DNA from: Elusimicrobiota bacterium
GTDB lineage: Bacteria > Elusimicrobiota > Elusimicrobia > FEN-1173
Assembly (NCBI GenBank): GCA_016722575.1
Contig: JADKIY010000002.1
Coordinates: forward strand, 1,040,134-1,104,133
Reading direction: 5' to 3'
DNA: 64,000 nucleotides
Shown: in pieces, positions 17,068-25,360 of the stretch
Numbering within the stretch: position 1 is the first letter of the stretch
How the letters are laid out: every line of letters begins with the position of its first letter
Position numbers and translations under genes: made by a program
Notes under the pieces: model-generated
What the model saw: the letters and a program-made list of their open reading frames with translations, nothing else
Told to the model about the DNA's origin: nothing
Database searches by the model: none

Positions 17068-18114
17068 TCAGCGTCCGGCGGGAACGGACGGCTTGAGCCA
17101 CCCGCGGGTCGCCAGCGTTTCGGCGATTTGCACGGCGTTCAACGCCGCGCCTTTGCGCAAATTATCGCCCACCACCCAGAAGGCCAGGGCGTGGTCGCTG
17201 AACAGGTCGCGCCGGATGCGGCCGACCAGGGAATCGTCCTTGCCTTCGGCCAGGAGCGGCATGGGGCAGTTGACGCCCTCCAAGGGGGACGCTTCGTCCA
17301 CCACGCGGACGCCGGGGGCCGCCGCGAACACCGCGCGGGCCGCTTCGGGCGTGATGGGTTTTTTGGTTTCGATCCACACCGACTCCCCGTGGCCCACGTA
17401 GGTCGGGACGCGCACGGTGGTGACGGCGACGCGGATGGAATCGTCGCCCAGGATCTTGTGCGTTTCCTTGACGACCTTCCATTCCTCGTTGGAGTAGCCT
17501 TCTTCCTCGATGGCCCAGTTGTTGGCCAGGACGTTGAAGGCGATGGGGTTGGGAAACCCGTTCAAATCCGACACGGTTTCGCCCTTCAAGGCCGCTTCGG
17601 TCTGCTTCCGCAGTCCCTCGACGCCCTTGGCGCCGGCGCCGGAGACGGCCTGGTACGTCGAAATCACGGCGCGGGTCACCCCGAACGCCTTGTGCAGGGG
17701 CCCCAGGCCCATCAGGATAATGGCCGTCGTGCAGTTGGGATTGGCGATGATGCCCTTGTGGTTTCGAAGGGCGTCGGCGTTGAGCTCCGGGATCACCAGA
17801 GGCACGTCGTCTTTCATGCGGAAATCCGACCCGTTGTCGATCACGACGGCGCCGCGTTTGACCGCTTCGGCGCCGAAGGTCAGGGCCGCGCCCTTCTCTC
17901 CCTCGGTGCCGGCAAAGAGGGCAATGTCGATCCCGTCAAAAGCCTCGGGGGTCGTTTCCCGCACGGCGTAGGAACGGCCGTCGATGTCCAGAGTTCGGGC
18001 GCTGCGGGCCAGCACGCGGAGTTCCTCCAGGGGAAATTTCCGCTGGTTTAAAATTCGAATCATTTGAACGCCGACGGCGCCGGCGCCCACCACCGCCACA
18101 CGATATTTTTTCAC
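17068..18114 (-). CDS. asd: Aspartate-semialdehyde dehydrogenase
   Basis: The 348-aa enzyme has the NADP loop VVGAGAVGVQMIR and catalytic Cys128 in ANPNCTTAI, with STYQAVSGAGAKG and a C-terminal GDNLRKGAALNAVQIAE. It reduces aspartyl phosphate to aspartate semialdehyde for Lys/DAP, Thr and Met synthesis. The same product feeds the carboxynorspermidine route encoded at 32786-35187. GTG start at 18114 with GAGGTGATC upstream. It lies downstream of dnaE, separated by a hairpin. Confidence 0.95.
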   Translation of the reverse strand: MKKYRVAVVGAGAVGVQMIRILNQRKFPLEELRVLARSARTLDIDGRSYAVRETTPEAFDGIDIALFAGTEGEKGAALTFGAEAVKRGAVVIDNGSDFRMKDDVPLVIPELNADALRNHKGIIANPNCTTAIILMGLGPLHKAFGVTRAVISTYQAVSGAGAKGVEGLRKQTEAALKGETVSDLNGFPNPIAFNVLANNWAIEEEGYSNEEWKVVKETHKILGDDSIRVAVTTVRVPTYVGHGESVWIETKKPITPEAARAVFAAAPGVRVVDEASPLEGVNCPMPLLAEGKDDSLVGRIRRDLFSDHALAFWVVGDNLRKGAALNAVQIAETLATRGWLKPSVPAGR

Positions 18115-18136
18115 GATCGATCACCTCGCGCAAACA

Positions 18137-18168
18137 AAAAAGGCGCGCCCCGCGGGGCCGCCTTTTGG
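18137..18168 (-). terminator. Terminator hairpin between dnaE and asd
   Basis: On the minus strand AAAAGGCGgCCCCGCGGGG pairs with itself and with CGCCTTTTTT, ending in a T run. It lies 26 nt after the dnaE stop. A TGTTATAAT sequence (18165-18172) abuts it on the same strand and could be an asd promoter, which would place the hairpin at the 5' end of the asd transcript. Confidence 0.7.
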
Positions 18169-18193
18169 GATTATAACAAATTTCTCCCCGACG

Positions 18194-19675
18194 TCACGCT
18201 TGCAGGTCGACGGAACCCCGCCCCAAAAGATTTTCGAGCTCGTGGACGAACCCGTCGGTGGGGGCCACCTTGTGCTCGGTCGCCAGGCGGTAGGTGCCGT
18301 GGGTGGGCGTCGAAAGTTCGAAGCACAGGCGGCAGGCGCCGGGATGGGCCGCGGCGGCCCGCTGGATTTTGGCCACGCGGTCCTCGGCCAGGCCGGCGGT
18401 GGAAAGACGGACGACCACGCGCTTGACGAAGCGCGCCCGGGCGTCCCGGAGCGGCACCGCCTCCTCCACCAGAATGTTTTTTTCGTCCATGCGGGTTTCC
18501 ACCCGGCCTTTGACCACGATCATCTCGTGGGCCACCAGCGCCCGGGCCAGGTCCGCCGTGTAGGTTTTGGGGAAGACCACGCATTCCACCTCGCCCTCCA
18601 GGTCCTCGAGCTTGAACCGGCTCATGGCGTGGCCGGACTTGGTGACGGTCTTTTTGGTGTTGACGATCATGCCCGCCACCCGGACGATGCCGCTTTCGGG
18701 CAACTTTCCCAGGGTGTGGGTGGTGTAGCTGGCGAGCTCCCGCCGGTAGCGCGCCAGGGGATGGCCCGACAGGTAAAAACCGAGGACTTCCTTTTCGTTG
18801 GCCAACAGTTCGTGCTCCGACCATTCCGCCGGGGCCGTTCCGTTTTGGGCCCGGGGCGGCCCCTTGGACACGCCCACCAAATCAAACAGGGCGCCCTGGC
18901 CCACGGACGTCTCCTCCCGGGCGCTCGTGGCGCGGCCGAGGGTGTCGCCCACGTCGCCGTGGATTTGGGACCGCCAGCGGCACAATTCCAGCAGGCGAAC
19001 TTCGTCGGACTCCTCCCCCAGGACCGGGCGGAACCCGTCAAAGGCGCCGGCCTTGACCAGGGATTCCAGGACTTTGCGGTTGACCTGGCGGGTGTCCACG
19101 CGGCCGCAGAGATCGTCCAGGGAAACGAAAGGCCCTTTGGTCCGCCGGGCCTCGAGCAGGGACGCCACCGCGCCGTCCCCCACGTTCTTCACCGCCAGCA
19201 ATCCGAAGCGGATCGCCGGATTCTCTTTTTCCGTGGGCGGCGTTTCGATGGAAAACACGTCGACGGATTTCTGAACGTCCGGCTGGAGGATTTCGATGCC
19301 CATTTCCTGGGATTCCCCCATGTACGTCACCAGCTTGGACTCCACTTCCTTGGACCCCAAATTGGAATGGCCGATTTCCGACGTCAAGACCGCGGCCATG
19401 AACTCCGTCGGGTAATTGGCCTTGAGGAAGGCGGTTTGGTAGCTCACCAGGCCGTAGGCCGAGGCGTGGCTTTTGTTGAAGCCGTACCCGCCGAACTGGA
19501 CCACCAGGTCGAAGACTTTTTCGGCGATTTTTTTCTCGACGTTGTTGTCTTTGCATCCCTTCAGAAAGGTGTCCCGCTGCTGATCCAGAATTTCCTGGAT
19601 TTTCTTTCCCATGGCTTTTCGGAGCAGGTCGGCTTGGCCCGGGGTGTACCCGGCCAGGACCTGGGCGATCTGCAT
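18194..19675 (-). CDS. dnaE: DNA polymerase III alpha subunit, C-terminal part (frameshifted from 19561-21729)
   Basis: This frame encodes the C-terminal 493 residues of DnaE, beginning MQIAQVLAGYTPGQADLLRK, which directly continues the N-terminal frame after a missing base. It contains the fingers region (FNKSHASAYGLVSYQTAFLK), the helix-hairpin-helix/KNVGDGAV region, the OB-fold (VRVAGMIVNTKKTVTKSGH) and the C-terminal tail. The apparent ATG start is an internal Met of the true protein, not a real start. dnaE is essential, so a functional gene is expected and the break is suspect. Confidence 0.9.
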   Translation of the reverse strand: MQIAQVLAGYTPGQADLLRKAMGKKIQEILDQQRDTFLKGCKDNNVEKKIAEKVFDLVVQFGGYGFNKSHASAYGLVSYQTAFLKANYPTEFMAAVLTSEIGHSNLGSKEVESKLVTYMGESQEMGIEILQPDVQKSVDVFSIETPPTEKENPAIRFGLLAVKNVGDGAVASLLEARRTKGPFVSLDDLCGRVDTRQVNRKVLESLVKAGAFDGFRPVLGEESDEVRLLELCRWRSQIHGDVGDTLGRATSAREETSVGQGALFDLVGVSKGPPRAQNGTAPAEWSEHELLANEKEVLGFYLSGHPLARYRRELASYTTHTLGKLPESGIVRVAGMIVNTKKTVTKSGHAMSRFKLEDLEGEVECVVFPKTYTADLARALVAHEMIVVKGRVETRMDEKNILVEEAVPLRDARARFVKRVVVRLSTAGLAEDRVAKIQRAAAAHPGACRLCFELSTPTHGTYRLATEHKVAPTDGFVHELENLLGRGSVDLQA

Positions 19676-21729
19676 GACTTGCTCCTGTACACGATGATGC
19701 CGTAGGTGTCTTTCAGGAGGGGCTCCAAAAGCGGGTGGTCGAAAACGACTTTGGACCGGGCGTGTTTGCGCGACACGAACTCGTCCAACATGCCGGAGCC
19801 CATGGGGCCGGGGCGGTAAAGGGAAATGAGCGCCACCACGTCGGACAACGTCGTGGGTTTGAGTTTCCGCAGCAAATCGCGCATGCCCCCGCTTTCCAAC
19901 TGGAACACCCCGGCGGTGCGGGCCTGGGCCAGCAATTTAAAAGTGGCGGCGTCGTCCAAGGGAATGTGCTCGATGTCGAATTCCGGGGCGTGGCGTTCCC
20001 GGACCAGCTTGATGGCGTCCCGGATCACGGTCAATGTCCGGAGCCCCAAAAAGTCCACTTTGAGAAGGCCGAGCTTCAACACGGATTCGTCGTTGTACTG
20101 GGTGGTCACCACGTCCCGGGACCCTTTGGCCAGGGGCACGTGCTCGGTGAGCGCCCCCGCCGCGATGATGGTGCCCGCCGCGTGAACGCCCGTGTGCCGC
20201 TTCAGGCCTTCCAGCCGCTGGGCCAGGTCCAGCAATTTCTTGACGTTGGGATCGGTTTTGTAAAGGTTCTGCAGATCGGGCACCTGTTGGAGGGCCGAAT
20301 GGATGGTGATGCCCAACTCCCGGGGGATCAGCCGCGTGACTTTGTCCACTTCCGGGAGCGGCATGTCCAACACCCGCCCCACGTCCCGCACCACGAGGCG
20401 CGCCAGCATGGACCCGAACGTGATGATCTGGGCCACGCAGGCCTCGCCGTATTTCTGGCGGACGTACTCGATGACCTGTTCGCGGCCGTCGTCGGAGAAA
20501 TCGATGTCCAAGTCGGGCATGGACCGCCGCTCGGGGTTCAAGAAGCGCTCGAAAAGCAGGCCGTTTTGAATGGGGTCGATGTTCGTGATGTTGAGCGCGA
20601 AGGCGGTGAGGGCGCCGGCGCCCGACCCGCGGCCCGGCCCCACGGGGATCCCCTGGCGGCGCGCGTAATGAATGAAGTCCCAGACGATCAGGAAGTAGGT
20701 GGAGAACCCCATTTTGCGGATGATCGACAACTCGTAATCCAGCCGGGTCTTATAATCGGGCTTGATGTGCCCGAACCGTTTTTTGAGACCCTCGAGGCAC
20801 AGCTTCTCGAGATAGCCCTCCGGCGACTCCCCCACGGGCACGTCGTAGCGCGGCAACAGGATCTGATTAAAGGTGAGGGACAGCCGGCAGCGTTCGGCGA
20901 TGGACAGGGTGTTTCGAAGGGCCTGGGGCACCTCCTTGAAGGTTTCCATCATCTCCTGGGGCGCTTTGTAATAGAACTCGGGGGCGTTGTACTTCAGGCG
21001 ATTGGGGTCGTTCAAGGTTTTCCCGGTGCCGATGCACAAAAGCACGTCGTGGGCGAAATGGTCGTCCTTGCGGAAGTAATGGCAATCGTTGGTGGCCACC
21101 AGGGGGGCGTCGAATTTTTTCGCCAATTCCACCAGGCGCGGAAACACCTTCCGCTGGTCCGGCAGACCGTGGTCCATGAGCTCCACAAAAACGTTTTCCT
21201 TCCCGAAAATGGACCGGTAATCGTCCAGGGCCTTGGCCGCCTTGTCCGGCTGTTCCCGCAGGAGGGCCGAGGAGACTTCGCCTTTCAGACACCCCGTCAG
21301 GGCCACGAGCCCTTCCGAATGTTTCGCCAGGATTTCCCGGTCCATCCGGGGCTTGTAGTAATAGCCTTCCAGAAAGGACTGGGAGGTCAGCTTCATCAAG
21401 TTTTTGTAGCCGGCGAGGTTGGTCGAAAGAAGGGTGATGTGGTGGGCGGACTCCGAGGGGCTGCCCTTGCGGTCCAGTCGGGACTCGGGCGCCAGGTACG
21501 CCTCGATGCCGATGATGGGGTTGATGCCCACCTCGGTGCAGACTTGGTAAAACTCAATGGCCCCGAAGAGGTTCCCGTGGTCGGTGATGGCCAGCGCCGG
21601 GAACTTGGACGCGGCCATGGTTTTGATGAATTCGGAGGGATTTCCTTTTTCGTCAGTGAGGCGGGTGGCCCCGTCCAACAGGCTGTACTCCGTGTGGTTG
21701 TGGAGGTGGACGAACTCGGCGGTGGTCAT
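19561..21729 (-). CDS. dnaE: DNA polymerase III alpha subunit, N-terminal and catalytic part (frameshifted)
   Basis: From ATG 21729 the protein begins with a PHP domain (FVHLHNHTEYSLLDGA, ITDHGNLFG) and carries the polymerase acidic motif PDLDIDFSDDGRE near residue 410, GPGRGSGAGALTAF and GVHAAGT. Authentic sequence ends at YGIIVY; thereafter the frame reads RSKSCRSP and runs to a premature stop. One extra C between 19686 and 19687 (minus-strand reading) would restore VYQEQVMQIAQ and join the second frame into a 1,170-odd-residue DnaE. This is the replicative polymerase catalytic subunit. Confidence 0.92.
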   Translation of the reverse strand: MTTAEFVHLHNHTEYSLLDGATRLTDEKGNPSEFIKTMAASKFPALAITDHGNLFGAIEFYQVCTEVGINPIIGIEAYLAPESRLDRKGSPSESAHHITLLSTNLAGYKNLMKLTSQSFLEGYYYKPRMDREILAKHSEGLVALTGCLKGEVSSALLREQPDKAAKALDDYRSIFGKENVFVELMDHGLPDQRKVFPRLVELAKKFDAPLVATNDCHYFRKDDHFAHDVLLCIGTGKTLNDPNRLKYNAPEFYYKAPQEMMETFKEVPQALRNTLSIAERCRLSLTFNQILLPRYDVPVGESPEGYLEKLCLEGLKKRFGHIKPDYKTRLDYELSIIRKMGFSTYFLIVWDFIHYARRQGIPVGPGRGSGAGALTAFALNITNIDPIQNGLLFERFLNPERRSMPDLDIDFSDDGREQVIEYVRQKYGEACVAQIITFGSMLARLVVRDVGRVLDMPLPEVDKVTRLIPRELGITIHSALQQVPDLQNLYKTDPNVKKLLDLAQRLEGLKRHTGVHAAGTIIAAGALTEHVPLAKGSRDVVTTQYNDESVLKLGLLKVDFLGLRTLTVIRDAIKLVRERHAPEFDIEHIPLDDAATFKLLAQARTAGVFQLESGGMRDLLRKLKPTTLSDVVALISLYRPGPMGSGMLDEFVSRKHARSKVVFDHPLLEPLLKDTYGIIVYRSKSCRSPRSWPGTPRAKPTCSEKPWERKSRKFWISSGTPF

Positions 21730-21795
21730 GGGTTTTAACGGAAGAGCGCATTATACCCGTTTGCCGCCGGGTTGTCGCGAACCGACGACGAAGGT

Positions 21796-22530
21796 TCAGT
21801 CGAGGGGGGCCCGGAGGTCGACCAGCCGGCGGCGCAAAACCGCCGCCGCGTCCGGCCGGTCGCCGGAAAGCGCCAAGGCCCGCCGGTAGACCCGGCGGGC
21901 CGCGGGCGCGTCCCCCGCCAAGGTCAACGCCTCGCCCTCGGCCAGGAGGGGCAAAGGGTTGGCCGGGTCCAGGTCGCCGGCCCGGCGGAATTGCCGGAGC
22001 GCCGGAGCATGGAGCGCCCGGCGGAGGTACCAAAGTCCCAGCTTAAATTGGCTTTCCGGATCCCTCGTGACGTCGAAAACGAAGGAGCTGTACCCCGGTT
22101 GAGCGAAGGGCTTTCGGTTCCGAAGCCACGCGAAGGGGTCCCCGTCGACGCCCCAGCCGTGAAGTTTGCTCGCCGCGACCACCAGCCATTCCTTCGTCGG
22201 GGCCGTCGAATTGACGTGCCGGTAATACAGCCAGGGCGGGGTGTTGTCGTCCGAGGTCACGTCCTGGTGGGGTCCGAAATAGTGATCGCGGTCCGCAAGG
22301 CCCGCCGTGGCCAGCAGCAATTCCGGTTTCCCCTCCCGCTCCCAGAGGGCGCGGATCGCCGGAAAATCCTGGCCCCAATCCAAATTGCAATCCACCAGCC
22401 AAAGGTGCCCGTTCCGAGCCCCCCCCCACCAACGGGCTGAAATACGCGAGATAATGGGGTGCCACACCAACGGATTCGATGGCCAAGCCCCCGACCAGAA
22501 GCAGCGCGGCCGGCGTTTTCCACCGACCAA
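21796..22530 (-). CDS. C-terminal part of GT39-type membrane protein with TPR-like tail (frameshifted)
   Basis: True continuation of the 22043-23647 frame begins at about 22418, reading GGARNGHLWLVDCNLDWGQD, typical of the periplasmic domain after the last helix in PMT/GT39-type proteins. The tail from roughly 22040 (RRALHAPALRQFRRAGDLDP, EALTLAGDAPAARRVYRRAL) looks like two TPR-like helical pairs. Residues before the G tract in this frame (MVGGKRRPRC...) are not authentic. The break is at a run of nine C (22419-22427). Confidence 0.7.
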   Translation of the reverse strand: MVGGKRRPRCFWSGAWPSNPLVWHPIISRISARWWGGARNGHLWLVDCNLDWGQDFPAIRALWEREGKPELLLATAGLADRDHYFGPHQDVTSDDNTPPWLYYRHVNSTAPTKEWLVVAASKLHGWGVDGDPFAWLRNRKPFAQPGYSSFVFDVTRDPESQFKLGLWYLRRALHAPALRQFRRAGDLDPANPLPLLAEGEALTLAGDAPAARRVYRRALALSGDRPDAAAVLRRRLVDLRAPLD

Positions 22531-23647
22531 ACAGCGCCGGAACCCCTCCCATGGCCAAACAGAGGAATGGGAAAATGGGAAGAACGTAACGCAGGCCGTT
22601 CTGTTTGGAGGAGAGCGAAAAAATCACGACGTAAAGAAGGACCGGCGCGACCACAAAAACCAGCCGCCGGTCCCGCCGGCAAAAAGACAGGACGGCGGCC
22701 AGCCCGAAAGCGAGCGGCGTTTTTAGAAAAAACGCCAGGGGGTAGAAATACCGGTATCCCGTTTCGAGGATCTGGCCGTGCAAATAATTTCGCCAACCCT
22801 TCTGAAATCCCATTCCCACGCCGAATTTCAAGAGTTCGAAAAACCGCGGAAGAAAACGAACTTGATAAACGGCCACCACCACCAAGGCCGCGACCCCGGC
22901 GGACAGGAGAACGGCCCCGACGAGGCGTCGCGGGTCCCGGGGCCGCGGCGAAGGGCCCCACCAAAGGCACGCCGGAAAGGCCCCCAGAGCGAGAACCCCC
23001 GGCGCTTTGGTGGCCAGGGCGGCGCCCACGGCCGCGCCCGCCAGGATCAGAGGGCGGCGGCGGCCCGTCTCCACGAACAACGACAGGAAAAAGAACGCCG
23101 CGAAAAAAAAGGCCGTCAGCCCCATGTCCATGGTGGCGAGGCCCCCGTGGGCCAACAGATTGGGCTCAAACACAAACATGGCCAAGGCGAAGAGCCCCCC
23201 CGCGGGACCATACCAGCGAACGCTCCAGATCCAGATTAGGGCTCCCAGCGCCAGGGCCATCAGCAACGAAGGCAAACGCCCCCAAAAAAGGATTTTTTCC
23301 GGCGAGACCGAGTTGCGATAAAGGTATTCAAATCCGCAGGCGTAAAAGCGATCCTGCTCGACGAACCCGGGTCGGCAGAGGAACTGGGCCCCGGCCCCCT
23401 CGAGCGACAACCCCACGAGGTATTTCATCAGCGGCGGGTAGTTGGTGGTCTCCAATTGAATTCGGCCCGTTCGGACGTAGGAAGCACCCGACGCCAGCAC
23501 CGCGGGCTCGTCGTAAGTCGACGAAGAAGCCCGCATCATCGCGAGGATTTGGATCGCGAGCACCGCTCCCAGGACCGCCGCGGCGAAAAGGGGGCCGACC
23601 CCCCCGCTCCAACGGATCAGTCGATTCGCTGGGCCACGAGGGTCCAC
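22043..23647 (-). CDS. GT39/PMT-type polytopic glycosyltransferase, N-terminal part (frameshifted)
   Basis: The frame encodes many membrane helices. The first extracytoplasmic loop contains SSTYDEPAVLASGASYVRTG and TTNYPPLMKYLVG, the acidic Asp-Glu pattern and layout of ArnT/PMT-like enzymes that use polyprenyl-linked sugars. I prefer GTG 23647, preceded by AAGGGA and overlapping the methyltransferase by 31 nt, to the distant TTG at 23728. After HYLAYFSPLVGG the frame is lost; removing one G from a run of nine restores it, giving about 616 aa in total. It probably glycosylates a lipid or protein at the outer face of the inner membrane. Confidence 0.75.
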   Translation of the reverse strand: MDPRGPANRLIRWSGGVGPLFAAAVLGAVLAIQILAMMRASSSTYDEPAVLASGASYVRTGRIQLETTNYPPLMKYLVGLSLEGAGAQFLCRPGFVEQDRFYACGFEYLYRNSVSPEKILFWGRLPSLLMALALGALIWIWSVRWYGPAGGLFALAMFVFEPNLLAHGGLATMDMGLTAFFFAAFFFLSLFVETGRRRPLILAGAAVGAALATKAPGVLALGAFPACLWWGPSPRPRDPRRLVGAVLLSAGVAALVVVAVYQVRFLPRFFELLKFGVGMGFQKGWRNYLHGQILETGYRYFYPLAFFLKTPLAFGLAAVLSFCRRDRRLVFVVAPVLLYVVIFSLSSKQNGLRYVLPIFPFLCLAMGGVPALFGRWKTPAALLLVGGLAIESVGVAPHYLAYFSPLVGGGSERAPLAGGLQFGLGPGFSGDPRPLGAGGETGIAAGHGGPCGPRSLFRTPPGRDLGRQHPALAVLPARQFDGPDEGMAGGRGEQTSRLGRRRGPLRVASEPKALRSTGVQLLRFRRHEGSGKPI

Positions 23648-24417
23648 GACATCCCTTGGGTGTGCGTCACGTGTTTGACGGTCAAAGGAAGATCCGACAG
23701 AAGAGCGACCGCTTCTTCCCGGGACCAATAGCGGGCGATGGACGGCAGCAATTGATCGAAAACGATCGACTCCGTGTGCCGAAAGGAGAACGTTCGCAAG
23801 AGTTCAAAATAAGGACGCCGCCAAGGCCAAATCAAGAGGGCCCGCAGGAGGACCGTCAACCCCTTGGCCAAGGCGAGGGTGAACCTCACCGGAAGGAAGC
23901 GGGTGAGGGCGCGAAGGGGCGTTAAGAGGAGAAGGAGCGCTTCATTGCCCTCCCGCCCGTACACCCACACAATCAAGGTGCCCCCCGGCTTGAGCGCGGC
24001 GACCAATCGTCGAAGAACGCGCCGAGGATCCGCCAAATGGTGGAGAACCCCCAGACAAAAAACGACGTCAAACGTTTTTTCGAAAGAAAGGTCGTACAGC
24101 GACGCCAATTCGACCCGGGCGCGGGGGAACGGCTCTAAATTTCGTTGAGCGGCGGCCACCGTCCGCGGATCAAAATCCACCGCGACCCCGGACGCCGCGC
24201 CGGCCTCGAGGGCCCAAAGAGCGTTCCGGCCCATGCCACAGCCGGCGTCCAAAAAGGTCCGACCCGCAAAGAATTCCAGCGGGACGGGCTGGATCCATTT
24301 TTTGAATTGCTCGCGATGCGCCGGGAAGATTTCCGTGTAACGGCTCCACTCTTCGCCGAACTGACGGGCGATGCCGCCCGGATCGCTTTTGAATTTGTTG
24401 TTTTCCAACGGTTTCAC
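23617..24417 (-). CDS. Class I SAM-dependent methyltransferase
   Basis: The 266-aa protein has motif I FLDAGCGMGRNALWALEAG, motif II VDFDPRTV and CLGVLHHLADPRRVLRRL, with an insertion of hydrophobic helices (residues about 165-205) before the C-terminus. Such proteins methylate small molecules or glycans; the target is unknown. GTG start at 24417, 9 nt after the upstream methyltransferase stop. The gene lies in a surface-glycan cluster and overlaps the GT39-type gene. Confidence 0.85.
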   Translation of the reverse strand: MKPLENNKFKSDPGGIARQFGEEWSRYTEIFPAHREQFKKWIQPVPLEFFAGRTFLDAGCGMGRNALWALEAGAASGVAVDFDPRTVAAAQRNLEPFPRARVELASLYDLSFEKTFDVVFCLGVLHHLADPRRVLRRLVAALKPGGTLIVWVYGREGNEALLLLLTPLRALTRFLPVRFTLALAKGLTVLLRALLIWPWRRPYFELLRTFSFRHTESIVFDQLLPSIARYWSREEAVALLSDLPLTVKHVTHTQGMSWTLVAQRID

Positions 24418-24426
24418 CTTTGCCTT

Positions 24427-25248
24427 TCAGGGATTCCCGATCGGCCTCGGACCCGCGGCGATTCCACGACGGTCCCCCCGGGGGGCGTTGACCGCGACGG
24501 CGTACAACTGAGCTCCCCGTTGATTGGAATTGAACCCAAAGAGACCGCGGAGGACCGCGCACACGGCTTTCTGGGGCAACGAATAAGTCCCTTGGCCGAA
24601 AAACCCCAAAGCGGCCGCGGGGAAAAGATTGGCCAAACGTTTGGACCAATCGTGGAAGGGGAATCCCGCGTTCCACACGCGCTCCGGCCGCCAACCGCTG
24701 GACGCCAGCAAATCCCGCATTTCCTCCGCGGTGAAATGACGGCGGTGGCCCACGCGCCGCTCCGTGGCGCGCACCGGCCCACTTTGGGTGGTAACGATCA
24801 GCCGCGCGGCGGGGGAGGCCAAAGACCGGGCGTGTTCGAGAAGCCGACGAGGCGATTCAACGTGTTCGATGACCTCGCAAGCCACGACGGCGTCAAATTT
24901 CCCGCGCCAGGGGGCCGGCACGGGGACCTCGCCGTCCAAATCGAAGGCCAGCCAATCAATGGTGGAATCGTTCCGGCGATTTTCAGCGATCCGGGCCGCG
25001 GCCAGGTCCACCCCGGCGCGGGCCGCCCCCGGAAAACGCCGGCCGATGTCCCGCAAGAGCGTCCCGTCGCCGCACCCCAAATCGACCACCGTCAACGGGG
25101 CCGATTCCCCAAGGGCCGCCAACACCTGGCGCGCGCGGGCGCGGGGCGCGGCCATCCAACGCCAATAATCCCGGCGCCCTGGATGGTCGGCGTCGTAGTA
25201 AACGCGGTTGATTTTAACAATGTCGGGGACGGGGGGCTCGGAAGTCAC
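24427..25248 (-). CDS. Class I SAM-dependent methyltransferase (glycan cluster)
   Basis: I start at GTG 25248 (VTSEPPVPDIVKINRVYYDA), giving 273 aa; the longer frame to 25767 is shadow of the divergent GT2 gene. Motif I is VVDLGCGDGTLLRDIG, followed by GVDLAAARI and CEVIEHVESPRRLLEHAR. It resembles UbiG/COQ3-type methyltransferases often found in polysaccharide clusters. It is divergent from the GT2 gene over about 112 bp and is the first gene of a three-gene minus-strand unit. Confidence 0.85.
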   Translation of the reverse strand: MTSEPPVPDIVKINRVYYDADHPGRRDYWRWMAAPRARARQVLAALGESAPLTVVDLGCGDGTLLRDIGRRFPGAARAGVDLAAARIAENRRNDSTIDWLAFDLDGEVPVPAPWRGKFDAVVACEVIEHVESPRRLLEHARSLASPAARLIVTTQSGPVRATERRVGHRRHFTAEEMRDLLASSGWRPERVWNAGFPFHDWSKRLANLFPAAALGFFGQGTYSLPQKAVCAVLRGLFGFNSNQRGAQLYAVAVNAPRGDRRGIAAGPRPIGNP

Positions 25249-25334
25249 AGGATCGATGGGAAGTTTACCACATTGAATTGCCCCCTCCCACCCGGCCCGC
25301 CCCCCATTCCAACGCCCGCAAACAACGAACCCGG

Positions 25335-25343
25335 TGCTATAAT
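25335..25343 (+). promoter_or_regulatory. Extended -10 promoter element before the GT2 gene
   Basis: TGCTATAAT (TG plus a perfect TATAAT) ends 17 nt before ATG 25361. No good -35 hexamer is visible, and the predicted leader would be only about 10 nt with no Shine-Dalgarno. Confidence 0.5.
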
Positions 25344-25360
25344 GAGCCCTCAATCGACCT

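Noticed and set aside
23647..23728. TTG 23728 as start of the GT39-type protein
   Set aside because: It would overlap the methyltransferase by 112 nt and add a Ser/Arg-rich segment with no family similarity.
22459..23925. 488-codon plus-strand frame over the GT39-type gene
   Set aside because: Arg/Pro-rich antisense shadow without domains; the minus strand encodes a recognisable membrane protein.
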